64,000 bases of DNA from Enoplosus armatus (GCF_043641665.1 NC_092190.1:14940048-15004047), one strand, 5' to 3'; positions 1-14,755 are shown, counted from the first letter of the stretch. Notes: generated from the letters alone by a model not told the origin. Numbers and translations are program-made.

Positions 1-1408
1 GAGTGACAGGTGGCTGCTGGGAAATGGGAGGATTTCCTCTTTTTAGCAACGGCTGATTAACTCCCACTCCCTGAACCATCCACTCGCTAAGACTACAGAT
101 CAACCAGGGCTGCAGTTAAACTTGTGTGCTGTTATTTTAGTTTCTACAGTTAATAATTAGAGTAAATATATATATCAACTGTTATATATAATATAGTCCT
201 GCTGGAGTTTAAAATAGTGGAGATGGTAACAATGATGTGCAATAAATCAGGACAAACTATAATTTTAGGGTTATTTTTTCACAATTGATTAATCTATTGA
301 TTTTTCTTTTAATAATCAAATGATTGTACGCCATCTGTACAATGTAATAAATAATGACCAATTCCCATGACAAATTACCGCAACTAAAAGCAATGTTGAA
401 AGAATTGTTCATTTTGTCTCATCATTGTCGAAAACACTCAAATGTATTCAGTTTAAAACTGTATGAACTGAAGAAAATTAAGTTGATTAAATTAAATCCT
501 CACACTTGAGGAGCTGTTACCAGAATATGTTTTGGTATAACTTAAATGATTAATAGGTTTTCAAGTTTGTCAGAAAATATATATTATGTATGTTCTGTTG
601 ATCAAATGTGTTATTAATTGACTAATTGTGCTTGCACTTGTCTCCAGTTAGTGTTGCAAAAGTGAACTAAACAGGCAAAGATAGTCTAAAAAGGACAGGA
701 AACTCAACTCATAATTGTGTTTAGATTTTCTTGCTGGTTCTCAACATTTAGACACGGAGGTCATGTGACAAGAAGAGGAAGGGAGAGGGACAGACGATGA
801 AAGAGAGAAAGAAAATGGGTAATGGAGGTTTAAAATGAGCTCACAGGGAGAGGGAGGGAGGCACGTCAGTCCTGTCGGAGGGGGATTGCCCTCGTGGGAA
901 AAGACTCCTGTATCATCAAAGAGCAGACAGATACTGTACAACTACCACTCTGTCTCTATCGTGTTGTATCTCCACCTCCCTTACCTCTTTTTTTCATGGT
1001 CACTTTTTTTTCTGTGTGCTGCTGCAGGAGTTAGCAAGTCCAGCTGCTAATTTAATCTGCTTCAGTTACAGATCAATTTCATCTCCTGGTGTGCTATTGT
1101 TTGAACAAAAAAGCTTGCCATTATCCTATTCATCTTTCCTTTTATGTGTGGTGTTTTTCAGGTCACACACACACACATGCTGTCTCCCTTTCTTCTCTTC
1201 TTGCCTTGACCCCGAGTCAGTCAGGGTCTCTTGACCTCCCATCACCCTCTCAGATTAGTTGCCGTTATTATCACACTCCATTAAACTTCCATGAGCGGCT
1301 GAGATGGCCAAGAAGTCAAGGACCCAGCTGTCTCTATGTTGTCTAATCTGCAGACCCTCATCATCCTAGTGTGTGCCTCAGGCCTCAATACAGGCACATA
1401 CACTTCTC

Positions 1409-1412
<4 letters not shown>

Positions 1413-1445
<33 letters not shown>
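1413..1445. repeat. (CA)n microsatellite
   Basis: Uninterrupted CA dinucleotide run of 33 bp in presumed intron 1. Confidence 0.95.
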
Positions 1446-1447
<2 letters not shown>

Positions 1448-1924
1448 GGAAGCACGCACAGGGTCATCCCACCTCCAGATCAGTGTTTGATCTAACACAC
1501 ACTGTAGGCCAACATATGTGGTGTACTTCACGTGAGTGCACACATTACCACTCAAGTGGACACAATGGGGATAAAAGTGCTTGAAGTGACTACAACAAAG
1601 CCTGTCAGTGGAGAGGTGGTTCATGTTATTTGTTCAACTATTTGCTTTGAGGGAGGACATAACGGTGCTGGCTGTGTGTCACACCAGCAGGTATTGTGGT
1701 GGAGATGGACACAAAGGCTGATGGGTGGCGGTCAGCTCAACTGTAATTACCCCTTCTGGCATCAGGACAGTTCGGTAGGCTGAGGCACGTGTCATTTAAA
1801 TGTGACATGAATGTGAAAATACGACACAGATCCCTGTTCAATGAAATGTCTCAGGAATGACAAAAACACAGATTTTAGTTGCTGAATATCCTGATGATAT
1901 TTAATTATCATACTGACTGAAATA

Positions 1925-2230
1925 TCTCTCTAATTTTTGGATGGATTGACATGAAATTTGGTTCAGACATTCTTGTACCCCTTAGGATAAATTGTAATAG
2001 CTTTGGTGATCCCGTCACTTTTCCTCTAGCCTCATCATCATGCCACATTTTTATTTGTCCAATACTTTGTTTTATGACCACATACTTGCAAAACCCACCA
2101 GCCTCATGTGCATTTTGTGTTTTACACTATATAGCAAATGTTCGCATGCTAAAATAAGAAGATGAACATGGAAAACATAAAAATGATACCTGGTAAACAT
2201 CAGCATGTTAGCATGATAGAATAAATTGAC
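1925..2230. repeat. dispersed teleost repeat, copy 1
   Basis: Same family and orientation as 27170-27535: GGATGGATTGACATGAAATT, GGTTCAGACATTCTTGTACC, TTTGTCCAATACTTTG, AGCAAATGTTCGCATGCTAA and GGTAAACATCAGCATGTTAG. It is more worn and lacks the 3' part. Confidence 0.72.
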
Positions 2231-2673
2231 AGAGAAGCACCCTGTGGTCTAAAACTTCATCGAATTTAAAGCTTCTTGCTTCTCCCTCTGCGTCCTCCAT
2301 TATTCTTATTGCTACTTTGAGATGTGACACATCCTCAAACTCACAGTGACGTCTGACAGCACAACACAACACCACAGGTTTCCTCTCTCTGCCTCTTACC
2401 TCCTCCTTTCTCTTTTATTTCCTTTTATTTCTTCCCTCAGAGATTTTACCATGCAGACAAACACACACTCACACGCTCTGCCAGCCTTGCGAAACAAGGG
2501 TCTGATTGGATGATGCCGGTCTGTCGTTACTCTGCTCTCCTTAAATCAATCTTTCCGGCAGCTGCTATTGCGCTGCCTCCCTGCTTTCCCTCGCTGTCCT
2601 CATCTCTCTGTTTCTCCTCTGACCTGTCTGTCCAGTGGAACAAGTTTCTCTGGCTGTTGGTGGCAGCATGTTG

Positions 2674-2675
<2 letters not shown>

Positions 2676-2711
<36 letters not shown>
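2676..2711. repeat. (CT)n microsatellite
   Basis: Uninterrupted CT run of 36 bp. Confidence 0.95.
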
Positions 2712-2713
<2 letters not shown>

Positions 2714-5700
2714 TCTACTTTCTTTTATTCATCTTATCTTTTTATTATATAAAGGACTTCAATTCACTGCAAATTTGAATGTGATTTATCGATGAAAAAC
2801 CAAAACTGTCACAGACCTCTAAAGTGCAAAGTGAAAGTGGGTCATTGCAGTGGTGAAGAACAGCATGTGGAAGAATGCAACAAATAGCACAACTATAATT
2901 AATGGAGCTGGCGGCCTGTTGGTTTGAACAAGTTCTGAATATGCTGATCGTTGACAGATTTACAACCCAGTGCAAAAACACATTCAAATGGCGTGTAAAA
3001 GTGTGAAATGACACTGAAATCGAACAGATCCTGTAAAGAAGAGCGTTTTCCATTTAAAACGACCTAAATGTGACGTGAAAAGGAAATTTGAAAGCCTCTA
3101 ACTGATGAGGTGCATATGTTACAGACTATTGAGTGATATCTATGGCTTGTTAACAGGATCTGCTGGTAGCCTAGTTTAACCCTCAGTGAAGAGAGAAGGA
3201 GGTTTCTTCTTTTTAGCTGAGCTTCATAGCCTGTCATTACTGTGTCTGCAATAACATACTGAAAGATTTGGGGCCACATACTTAGCTTTTAATCTTTTTT
3301 GAGGGAGCGTCGTGATAAATTCCCTCTTGTCTTGGCTATCAGCCGTGCAGGGTAGATTAAGTGAAGGATGGATGGGATATTTCAAGCCAAAAAGAGCTCC
3401 ACTATTTCCAGAGGCCATTGTGTAGGCATGGATCAATAAAGAGTGGTAAATAGAGTTGGCTGACATGACATATGTTGGAGCTGAGAGCCTGCCATTGATG
3501 ATTTATTCCGTTTCCTGATGAGTCATGAAACTGATCAATTAATCAGCAAGGATCAGGTGTCTAATCAGATGCGCTCTAATGTTTGGCAATTGTCTGCCTG
3601 TGTGCCTGCATTAAATGTGTGTGTTAAGTGTATGGTATTGCCCCAGCTGTGGGGCTTCTACTGAATCAAGCCTCCTTCTGTTTGTCAGCATCACGTTCTC
3701 TTTATGTTTGAAGTACAGCCCCACACTCTGCTGTTGTGTGTGTGTGTGTTTCTAAGTGCAAAGGTCTCCACCAGGAGCTCCTTCCTGGTTACTTGCAAAC
3801 ACAGCGTGTGTTGTCCCTCCCTCCCAGATCCACACACTTTCCTCTCTTCAGTGTGCTCGACACCAACAGGAAGGAGAAAGGAAACAAAGAGCCCACTTCC
3901 TGTGCGTACAGCCAGCATTCTACACAATGGAACAGGAAGTGCCTGGCAACTGTAAGGGAGGCCACGGAGTGTGAAAGAAAGATAAAGTGGTCTCTCCATC
4001 CTATAAACTGCTCTTTTCTTTCCCTCCTCCTCCTCTCGTGTCATTTTCTGTCACCCTATCTGTCAGGGCTGGACCTGCGTCTGTTTATTTTCTCATCTAA
4101 AAGGATAAAACACATCCTATTTCACCCATTGTCAGAGTTCTCATGTTTCTCAAGAGTAGATGACTAGTGTTTTTTCCTTTTTTGGGACAAATTTGTTTGT
4201 TTTGAGTTCAGTGATACACGGAGTAAATTTAAAGCATGCAAAAGGAGAAATTGTGTTTGTTTGGCTAGTTTCTGTTAATTTGGTGTTATTCTCTCAGTGA
4301 AAGTTGAACAATCAATCTCTGTCAGACGACCCTGGAGAGCACTGCTGCTGTCACCATGGTGACCTTTGCTTGGGACAGACAATCTTGGACAGCAGGGCAC
4401 TCTGGACTAGTGCTGCAGATGCTGGAAGCCTTGCTTTAAATCACCAAGGCTGGCCTGGCTGAATCGGACGGAGAGACTCACATGCTGCCAAAGTCTGTGT
4501 GAATAAACAACAGCAGTCTTAATGCAGAGAGTCAAGAAACTGACATCAAAGAAGAAAGTTGTCCAGGTTTTTGCAACAGTGCTTCAAGGTCTGCCCTTGC
4601 TCCTCTCTTTGTGTCATATTACAGATAAAACATGTGGCACAAAGGCAAACAGAAATATGCAGACTGACAGAGGGTCGACTATAGCTCTTATCCAGGCCAT
4701 CATGATTCATCACCTTTCCCTTTACTCCAACCCATCCACTCTTTTACGATTGCAGGCTCCAACCCTCCCCTGGCGTTTCTCTGGGGAGGGCAGGTCTTTG
4801 CTTGGCTCATAACTTCAAAGTGCATGCCCCCTCCTCTTTTTCCTGTCTGCCTACTCAATCCCTCTCTTCCTTTATTTGTATTCTCTCTCGTCTCTCCATT
4901 GTTCAATCAATATCTTTCCCCTTTTTTCTGCTCTCTTTGTCGTCCTCCATCTCTCAGCACCTCTTCCCTTTCCTGCTCTTTCCCTCCTTTTTTTTCTCAC
5001 TCTCCATCTCTCTTTTTGAGTGAATCCCACCAGCCCAAAGACATCAAAGCCCCCTCCCCCCCCGCCTGTTGTAGCAGTCATTCACACAGGCAGGCGGGCA
5101 GGCAGGTTTCATGCCAAGGCCAGGTACCCTCAGGGGAGGATCCGGAGCAGCGTGGAAACACACTGCACCTTATCTGGCGAGGAGAGTGTGGAAAAACTAA
5201 AGACCCATATAAGGAATTATGTCATACTTGGTGGAATGTATGGACAAATGGTGGTGAAATGTATACCAGGCATTGTTAGAGCCTCTCTCATCCTCGCACA
5301 GCCTGTCTGACAACTAACAACAAAGCTATAATCTAGAATGACTAACATTTCTTTTTTCTGTTTTTCGGTCACAGCTATTTTTAGAGGAGCTTCCTATTTT
5401 CCAGGAAATGCCATAAAGCCAGTTGTCAAAGCACAAAATATATACAAGACGGGCAGCACTGAGAGGCACTGTATGGCATCTATTTTAATAGGCGCTGAAC
5501 TTTGTACCACATAATATCTCCCTTCAGTTGGGATTTTATAGCAGGCTCAACCATGGGTCTTTACAATGACATGCCTCTATTATCAAATGTTCTGCTCTTT
5601 TGAATTCAGTTACTTCAAGCTGGAATTAGAGAGCAGCATGTAAACTAGTTTATCTGATGTCTGTAATCTATCTACTGTATTTATCGACCTGTCCAGTTGT

Positions 5701-5910
5701 CTGCAGTGGGTTTGATGACTCGCCAGTAAAGAGCAGACATCTGTCAGTCACCCTTGTATACCCCCCCACAATGGCCCACATCTGTATTCTCAGCACTCTT
5801 GTTGCGTATAAAGGGACATGGCTCATTTCTAGCAAAGTGCTTAACTGCCTTTGAGATCAGCAGCTGCTCCTTTGTTCAAAGGTGTACCGCATTAGTGTTA
5901 TAATCAATGC

Positions 5911-6263
5911 TGTTTACACCTGGCATTAACATGCGTCTTGGGTGATCCGATCACAACTGGACAGCTCTAATCACCTAAGATGTTTGACACACTCATAATA
6001 TATCTTGCACGAATAAGTATGTACTTCCCTTTACGTAGAGGACGTCAGTTGAGTAGGCGGTCCTTCGTTGTGGCCCAAAACACATTCACGTACACACTGC
6101 TAAAAGAATGTGGCCATATGCAACTCAGACCACCTCCGAAAATGGTCTGAGCATTCGTATCTCAGTGCGTCCTCAATGCGTCCTTTTGCATTCACACCTG
6201 TTCTTAGAGCTGTCCACTTGTGATCGGGTCACCCAAGACGGATGTTAATGCCAGGTGTAAACA
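5911..6263. mobile_element. non-autonomous DNA transposon (MITE) with ~60-bp inverted termini
   Basis: The left end begins TGTTTACACCTGGCATTAAC and the right end closes with the reverse complement. The two arms match over about 60 bp with only a few differences (5911-5970 against 6204-6263). The 350-bp element has no coding capacity. No convincing target duplication is seen at its edges, so it is old or its borders are slightly off. The superfamily is unassigned. Confidence 0.8.
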
Positions 6264-7951
6264 GGTCCAAACTGTCATCATCAAAACAACAATATATGGA
6301 GTATACTCCATGTATTTAGTCAGTGATCTGTGTAAACAATGCACAACAGCCATAACAATCATAGCATATTGGCATATTTCCAATATTGTAACATTTATTA
6401 CACTCTGTTTATTAGTCTGTCAGTCAGGATATTAAACGAAACAAAATGTCTAGTTAACAGATGTAATAAAACTTGAAAAAAACAGGCTATGATCCAAGGA
6501 ACAAATGATTAGTGTGTGGTGCAGGTGCAAGATTTCTCAATATTGCATTTTTTAGCATTCATGAACTCCTGCAGTAATTTGAATGAAAAAGACGATACAG
6601 ATTAAACATTTCTTTACATCTTCTATTATCACAGTAACGAGAGGCTTGTGCAGCTTTAGCAGAGGTATCTGCAGCAGATTACCCATAGATTAGTAGAGCA
6701 TATCTCTTGAAATAATACAGATTATCATTTCAGCACTCATAGTGCAGCCCAGCTGTAAACACACAGGTTTAAACGTAAACCCATATGGAAAGATGATGGG
6801 TCCTGCGTGCCTGGCACGGGTCAACAGCTTGATACTTTGTGGAAGAGTTGCTCTTTGCTTGTGCTGCTGTAGTAAAGTGATTGCTTTTTTTATAGCTTGG
6901 CCTTTTGTTGAAGAGAGCTGATCACACAGAGCTCAGCCTCATTAAGGGCACACTCATTAGAAAACAGACACACAACCACTGTGATAGATGAGCCCAGGCT
7001 AAGTACTGCCACTTCTCATGCATACACACACATTCTGAAGCCAGCATTTACCTCCTCGCTGTAGCTCAGTCTGTCTATCCATGTATGACAATATCAGGCT
7101 CTGTCTGCAAGCTGCTGGTGCTCAGATACACTATGTCTCGCACACTCGTTACAGAGCCTAGAGCCGCCCCAGGCCATAGTGCAATTATGCTTTTAATAGT
7201 CTGAAATAGTGGTGTAATGGGGTGTTATACTCCAGTAATTGATTCTGAAAAAAATATTCCTATTTTTTTTTTTATCCATGTGATTGGACAGACTTTAAAC
7301 TTCAGTAGCTCAGGATGACAAAATAGACACATTTAACATGTAAAGACTAACACATAAGGAAACTGTATTTGATCTACAAATAGTGTTGTGCAGTGTGACT
7401 GTGTGTGCAGAGGCTGATGGGAGGAAGAGGGCAGAGGAGACTAGATGAGATGAAGGACGAAAGGAGGCGGTCAGAGAAGTGATGGTGAGGGAGCCTCTGG
7501 GCTACACGTTGCTGTAGCACCCTCTGTTGGACAGATTAGACAAAAGCCCACCACTATTTTACTGTCAGCGTGCACTCCGGTGGGGTTGGGTGAGATGCTA
7601 TCGTGTAACACGATAAGCCTGTCTGACAAGAGCGCTATTCCCACTGTTATCCAGTTGTGTGGAGTATCAATTTATCACAGCAAAATGAACGTGTCATGTT
7701 GATGTGGGTCTGATGTAGCTCAGGGGCAAAGGATTCCTTATTTTGTGAATATGTAAAACATGAATATGTTTAAGAGTGTGTGCTTAAAGTGTGCACACGT
7801 GTATATTTGTGTGTGCCTGCCTGTGAGTGTGTGGTAGCAGTTGTGGTTGCTGTGCCGCTGACTAATGGACTCATTAGAACAGAAGCTCTGCACATGTGCT
7901 CCAGCTGGACTGTCTCCTCCTGCTACCTCTGCTATCGTTAATGTACTGCTC

Positions 7952-7954
<3 letters not shown>

Positions 7955-7992
<38 letters not shown>
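7955..7992. repeat. (GT)n microsatellite
   Basis: Uninterrupted GT run of 38 bp. Confidence 0.95.
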
Positions 7993-8000
<8 letters not shown>

Positions 8001-10044
8001 AATTTAGGTGAGTTGGTATGTGTCTATATATATGTAAGTTTAAATTTTTGTTTGCCATTGATGTAGGCTTATTGCAGCAGGCTAGATCTCAGATCACTGA
8101 CTTTAATGAGCTTGCTCTTTCTCTCTCTCAGATACACACACTGTCCTTCCTTTCTAAGGTAGTCCGAGTCATAATCCAAAACATTTGTAAACCATGTCTG
8201 AACAAGCATGTATGCAAAGCGGTACAACGTCAAATTGTTACAAAAAACACTACAAAAACACATCTACTGCTGTTACAAAGCCCTTCTAGTTGTCAGTATA
8301 TGTGCAGTCATTTTTGTTCTTCTCCGCCAGTAATAAATATCTTGTCTGAGGGCAACCAGATGTTCCAGCCAGCCCTGGTCTTGTTAACAGGGGCTGGGGC
8401 AGCGTTGAGCTGTGGTGTTAAAATTTAAAAGGCTTAAGTTTGGCCTTGAGAGCGCTATCACTGCTCCACTTAATTGCCTGGGTGCAGCCAGAGGAGCAGA
8501 GTTCAGCCGGTTGTGTGGCGGAGAAAGTGAAAGTGCCACGCTACTGAATTATAGATGAGCATTGAGCAATCACATGCGTACATAAGCTAGAAAGTGTATA
8601 AGTATGTATACATGCTTGGATGCCCACAGACACATCTCCCTATGGGAGCATACGTAGTGATGAAAGTTTGTCTAAGGTTCTGTAACTTGGTTCTTTTGCC
8701 AATTTTACTTTATTAGCACTCCAACGTTATGTCTGTATTTCTTCCTGGAAACTTTCTACATTGGCAAATTATCTGTGGTGGAGGGTCACCACTGCACTGA
8801 TGGTGAATGACGTGAACAATTAAAAAGGTCTTGAAAGGTTTTGTAGGAAACAAGAAACAAGTTTGACGTTCCAGTTTGATTCACATATGACACCACTTTG
8901 CATGTAGCCATAGAAACCCATGGTTGCATGGTTACTCACTCGACTGCATATTTACGGGTGTTGGAACGGTGGGTTTGTGATGCAGAGAGGAAGGGAAATG
9001 GAGAGAGAGGAACAGATGGTGTTTGAGAGGAGGTGAGACTTTTGGTCATCCTGTCCAGAGCCTGGTGAGATCGGCCTGTTGTACTGTTTTGTGATACGCT
9101 TAGAAAGAGAGAGAAGTGTGGTGGAGCAGTGAGTGCGTCTGTGTATGTGAGCAAAATACAGTAAGACAGCTCAGACTGGCTGTCTAAATGTAATCCATAA
9201 ACCTTGTACTTTCAATAGTGCTGAAATGATTTGGTAAATGTGAGGATTTGCTGCATTCCCTTCTGTCTCATGTCACTGTAATTGTAAAATACCTTTTGAG
9301 ATTTCTACTGTTAGTCAGACAATTTATAAAACCTTCTCAAATCCAATTTTGTAATTAGATAAGAAGAATAAAAGCAAGCCTCCCTTTCCAAAGAAGGCGA
9401 CATTTTCGAGATACCTGATAACATTGCTGTTTGCCAACATTCAGTTTGGTTCTTGGAGCACGCATTTCAGACTCCATTGCCGGTGTAAGCGACACGATTG
9501 TGTTTGAGAGCATTTGTTCTACATTGTGTGTCCACCTGCCTGTTCTGTTGACCCACACTGATGCCGTGTTGATCCCCTCTCACCTGGATAGCCCTGCTTT
9601 GCTCTCTGTAACGAGCTGTGTATATTTGGAAACATACAATTTCACATTAGCAGCGATGACAAGAGATAATGGGCCTATGGTGTGTTTTTTGTTGAAAAGG
9701 GTAAACACAGGCACCCACACACACAAACACTTTCATGTAATCACACACTGATGCTGGGCTCCCCTCCAAGACCCGGCCGTGAATCACAGGCGAGGAACAA
9801 AAGACTTTGCCGTATGGCTTGTTAGTCTTGGAGCAGAGCTAGTTAGCTCTCGTCCTTGACATATAGATATGGATACACAAACGTGCACACACAAACGCAC
9901 AGTTGGGGGTGATAGCCTGCATCTCTAATACCACAAAGTGTATCTGTGTGTGCACCCTTTAATTGGATTGCCACGGTGCCCATGTGTAGATGTTTAGCTG
10001 TTTTGTGTGTTCATGCAAAGACTCCAGGCTATAGCAAAGGTGTT

Positions 10045-10065
10045 TGTGTGTGTGTGTGTGTGTGT
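10045..10065. repeat. short (GT)n microsatellite
   Basis: GT run of about 21 bp. Confidence 0.9.
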
Positions 10066-11830
10066 ATATGCAAGGAGCTTAATGGCTAAGCCTGTGTCAG
10101 GCCGGTGAAAACATGGTCATTCATATGGTAATAACCAGGCAAAGAAGAAGACAATAAATCTCTCCACATCCTCTGAGACCGCACATAGCAGATCCCACAG
10201 AGCTGGGAGCTTCAGATGGGACACCATCCCACTCGTATCTCAAACACCCGGGACGCAGGGTTTCTCTCCACAAAGGTGGACTCTGGACGCTCTGTAAGCT
10301 GCCTCCGCCAAGTAGGTGGTAGCCATAGTCAGTAGCGTTACTTCTATATTAGATCAGTAGGTTTAAGTTATGTTTTTGATCGTTGTCACTGTGTCTGTGT
10401 GGTTTTATATGGAGGACAAAAAAGGAAGTCATGATGATCTGGCAGGCATTTGGCCCATATTTGTCTTATGCATTTTTATAACAAAAAAGGCTACATTTAG
10501 CAAAGAAGTGTAATTTCCACCCCTATATTAATCAGAGCCTTCATCTGTGATAACATTAGCTTCCTGCTTGGGTTATTTAACAGGTCCCCTGAGGAATGTA
10601 AAATAATCGGACTGCATGCGGCATGTTTGGCTGAGCACGTTGAATAGCATCTGGACAATTGCACAAGATTTCCCATCAGGCTATGCTGTGTTTTAGACAT
10701 GAATTGAGACAAATTAGATTGTTTCGGTTTGAGAATAGAGCTGTGATGCTCTGAATGGAGGGACTTTGCGCGACTTGATTTCTTGCTCCTCAAAACCGCA
10801 ATGAGGAACATAACAACCCAGCACACAGTCTGGTTTCAGCCTCCGAATCATGTCACTTAACAGTGGGGGTCGATCGGTGTGTGAAGGCTGCTTCCAGCTC
10901 AAGTAATAACTGCTGTAGATTTCATTCATTTTCTCTGAGAAGTTTTTAAATGAGGACAAGTTAGATGGAGCACCAGTTTCAGACTAAGCTATTCATTAGC
11001 AGCTAGTTAGGCACTAGTCTTGCTTTCTGTGCTGATCACAGCAGCTCTTCTCACTCTGTAACTACACCCTCAGCGCGGATGTGTTGGCCAAATGCTCTCT
11101 GCAGCTCAAGAGAGATGTTGAAGCTGTCACCACCAGCAGAGCTGATTTATAGGCGTGCCATCGTATAAGTGAACTGGCAGGGAGTACAGCAAGGCAGGCA
11201 CTCGTAAGCTAAACATGTAAAATACAGTAGTCAGTCCATCACAGTGTAGAGAGGCAGAGCTGTGCTTGTTGGCTGTGAACAGATTCTTGTTTCATGAGTC
11301 TTTACTCTGAGGCTCCCACACTGGTCACGGCTGTCACACAGATGTCTTGCTCCACTAATCACACGCATACACTGAAGAGACACACACACACTAACACATA
11401 GGCAACATGAAAGGACTTAGACAATGAGAGAGTCTGGTCTGAAATAATCATTTTATTTCTGGACTCTCTCAAGCAGGTTGAAATAGTAAAAGAAACATTA
11501 ATGTGCAAAAGACACTCACTAAAAAGAGGTTGTATATCTGATGACGTCAACAGTACAGATTAGGCCTATTGTTTCCTGCATTAACCCTCTTGTTTGTCAT
11601 TGGTCAGGGTGGTTTCATTAAAATATATATGCCTATATGTACAGAGTCACTGTGTGATGTTGGATGTGTTTCTGCTACAGTCCACGTTGGTGAGATGCAT
11701 GTTTACACATCATGACGCTCTGGCTGTGAGCCAGAATAGCAGCACATCGCTCAGTTATCGTCCGTCCAGGCTGGGTGTCATGTGTCTGAATGGAACCGAG
11801 ATGAATATGTTTGGACCGGAGCCAGGTCTC

Positions 11831-11845
11831 TTTCTCTCTCTCTCG

Positions 11846-11876
<31 letters not shown>
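11831..11876. repeat. compound (CT)n(CA)n microsatellite
   Basis: A CT run with one CG interruption passes directly into a CA run. Confidence 0.93.
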
Positions 11877-12120
11877 GCATATAGATGTTTGTGAGGACAC
11901 TCATTGACACAACGCATTCCCTGGCCAGTTATCCTAACATTAACCCATGTGTTCTCAACTTAACCTAAAACCAAGAAACCTTTTCCTAAAACCTCAGTCC
12001 TCATCCGCAAACCTGCCATTTGATGAAGTGAGGACTTGCCAAAATGTCCCCAATTTACCAAATTGTCATTAATCAAGGCCTAAAACTCAAATTAGTCCTC
12101 ACAAATTCAGATTTACAAGA

Positions 12121-12121
<1 letters not shown>

Positions 12122-12181
<60 letters not shown>
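12122..12181. repeat. (CA)n microsatellite
   Basis: Perfect CA run of 60 bp. Confidence 0.96.
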
Positions 12182-12185
<4 letters not shown>

Positions 12186-12520
12186 ACCAGTTCACATGTT
12201 CGTGTGTGTGTGTGTTCATATGTGAGCAATGGCTTGATCCCTCATGTGCGTATTTGCTCGAGTTGATCTGCATCTGTCTCTTTGTGAGAACTGGTGCAAG
12301 CATTGCACATGTGTGTGTGTGTTCCTTTGATGTGTGTGCGTACAGTATCAGTGTTTATTTGTGACTGTTAATTATGGCCCCCCTCTTGTCTGCTCCCCAA
12401 ATCAGTGCACAGCTGCAGGGCCCCCTGAGTAAGGCAGCGCTGCATCTAATGTCTTATTATTCACGCTGTCTGTCTGCTCACCAGCCATAGAGAGCCTGGG
12501 GGATAGAGGGGGATTTTTGG

Positions 12521-12521
<1 letters not shown>

Positions 12522-12553
<32 letters not shown>

Positions 12554-12561
12554 TGTGTGTG
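12522..12561. repeat. (GT)n microsatellite
   Basis: GT run with one GA interruption, opposite in orientation to the CA run 340 bp upstream. Confidence 0.93.
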
Positions 12562-14540
12562 CATATGTGATGAGGGGGTTATGTATTAGCAAAGTGGTAA
12601 TGGAGGGTTCGTTCAGTCTTCTAATTCGTTGGCACTACTTAATTAAAAGCGATACGACAGTGTGATTGGAGCAGTTGATGGATGGAGACTGAGAGATGCC
12701 CAGGCGCTTTAGGATCAGGGATATAAGTGTGTGTGTGTGTGCGCGCATCAGCATATGTCTGTGTGTCTAGTGAAAGAAAGAGGAAGTCATTACCTTTTAA
12801 TCATATCCTCCTTTATTCCTTATCCTTTTTTTCCTCCTCTCTCTTTTCTTTCCTCATCCCCCCCTTCTGTCTCTAAATTCTCCCTAAAGCCTCCTCCAGT
12901 TTGGCCCAGACCCCCCCCCCCCCCTCCTTTCTCCAGCTGGTTCTCAGTGTCAAGCTCCTTGTCATCTTCAATCAACCCCTCTTTTCTGCAACACTTACCC
13001 TTTTTTTCCTCCCGTCCCTGACTGTCTTTAACCTTCCGGTAGGATGTGTGTCACATAAATGATCCTACACTGTGCCTTCATGTCATTCAGTATGACTCCA
13101 GCTGTACAAAAGAATAAGTCTGTAGTCACATATTTGTTATAGCCTTGAGGAGGTTACATGACATCTCTTGGCTTTATTGAAAGGTATTGTACTGCTGTGT
13201 TACGCTAGCTGGGAGCTACATTTAGCGTGTGACTTAAAATGATTTGACCTGGAATCAAATCAAGATGGAAACTGGTCCAGGACTCCTGCCATGTCGTCTA
13301 CTCCTTGCTACATCAATGACTGTGTGAATACATACTCTAATTTACAAATAGAAACCCTTATGCAATGTGATGCAATTGTCATTTACTTAAATTGGAGGTG
13401 TTCAAGCACAAAATATAAAAACATCAATATAATTCAGCATTGCAGTCCAGTGCAACACCAAACTACAACATCTAACATTCAACAAGGCATAATATGTATA
13501 CAGAGCATTTTTACTAACCCAACCACTGTTGGTTTAGAGTTGAATCCATCAGTATATGATGCTTAAATCCCTGTATATTGAATTGTACCTGTATATCTGT
13601 CGCTGATGTGTGCTGACATCATTCTAGCCCTCATGTTTCTGTTCAGCACTTCAGCCTGTTAAGTTTACAATGCTATAAAAATGGAAGTGAATAAAATTAA
13701 ACATTATAAATAATTTTTAAAATTTTGATTATTTTCATTATTGAGTAATCTGCTGGTTATTTTCTTGATTAATCGTTAGTTATAAGTTTCACAAAGGTAA
13801 AAAATTCTCTATTGGACTTCATTACATTGTAAAGGTTTTTATTTTTCCTCTCAGTTTATACGGTGTTTAACGTGTGAGTAGCCTCTGATCATGTGAGCTT
13901 AAGCCGACATACAGAAGGTGACTGCCCACTAGTCCAAGGTGACATGTAGTCCATCTCAGTCTTTAGAAACAGAGGAGACGATCTGTTGTGTGTGGGTGTT
14001 TGCAGGAGTGTTTGTGCAGGGACAGTAGTGTGTGTGATAGCAGGCAATAATTGAGCCTAATTATATGCAGCTATTCATTGAAACTTACTGCCATAGGGTG
14101 AATAGGTCTCTAATTTCTAAAATGAAATAGTAATGCCACATCAAAGTGCTCTTCATCACAATAAGCCTAATCTTATCCCAGCGTAGCTTCTCCTCCACTC
14201 TAAAATACATGCTAAATTTTTTCGAGGTGCAAATTACAGTAGAATTACTGCCATTAGAGGTTATAGACAATGTGCCCAAATACTGTCCGACAGGTTTGAT
14301 CTGGTGGTTGTGTGGTTACATCCATAATCCAGCACTGTGTTTATAAATTACTTTGCTTCTTTATTTTTCAGCTGCGGTTTTTGTAATGTTGTAGCAAGCA
14401 TTAGCTCTAATGCTGCGGTTCCCAGCATCATTGTGGAAGCTTCTTCTTGACGGTGAAACAAGGCTTGCATGCTGTGTAACTTGACCTGTATAAACGTGTA
14501 GTAACAGGCTAACGAAGCTTCCTCCATAGTTCTTGTACAG

Positions 14541-14558
14541 TGTGTGTGTCTGTGTGTC

Positions 14559-14617
<59 letters not shown>
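14541..14617. repeat. compound (GT)n(GA)n microsatellite
   Basis: GT run with small interruptions changes at about 14592 into a perfect GA run. Confidence 0.94.
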
Positions 14618-14726
14618 TTGGTATGTGGGAAGGTGGGGGGCAGGGGTCTGCTTTGACACCCTAATCCTGCAGCCTAGGTTGGCTTTGTGTGGAGACTTTA
14701 GCTTGGAGGAGAGAGGGATGGGAAGT

Positions 14727-14755
14727 GAGAGAGCGAGAGAGAGAGAGAGAGAGAG
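14727..14755. repeat. (GA)n microsatellite
   Basis: GA run with one CG interruption inside a longer purine-rich stretch (14690-14875). Confidence 0.9.

Noticed and set aside
8018..8428. 136-codon plus-strand frame
   Set aside because: No recognisable family and ordinary intronic composition; this length is expected by chance in a window of this size.
12073..12364. Open frames of 76 and 106 codons over the CA microsatellite
   Set aside because: The frames are open only because CA/GT repeats encode Thr-His or Cys-Val runs without stops; no domain or splice support.
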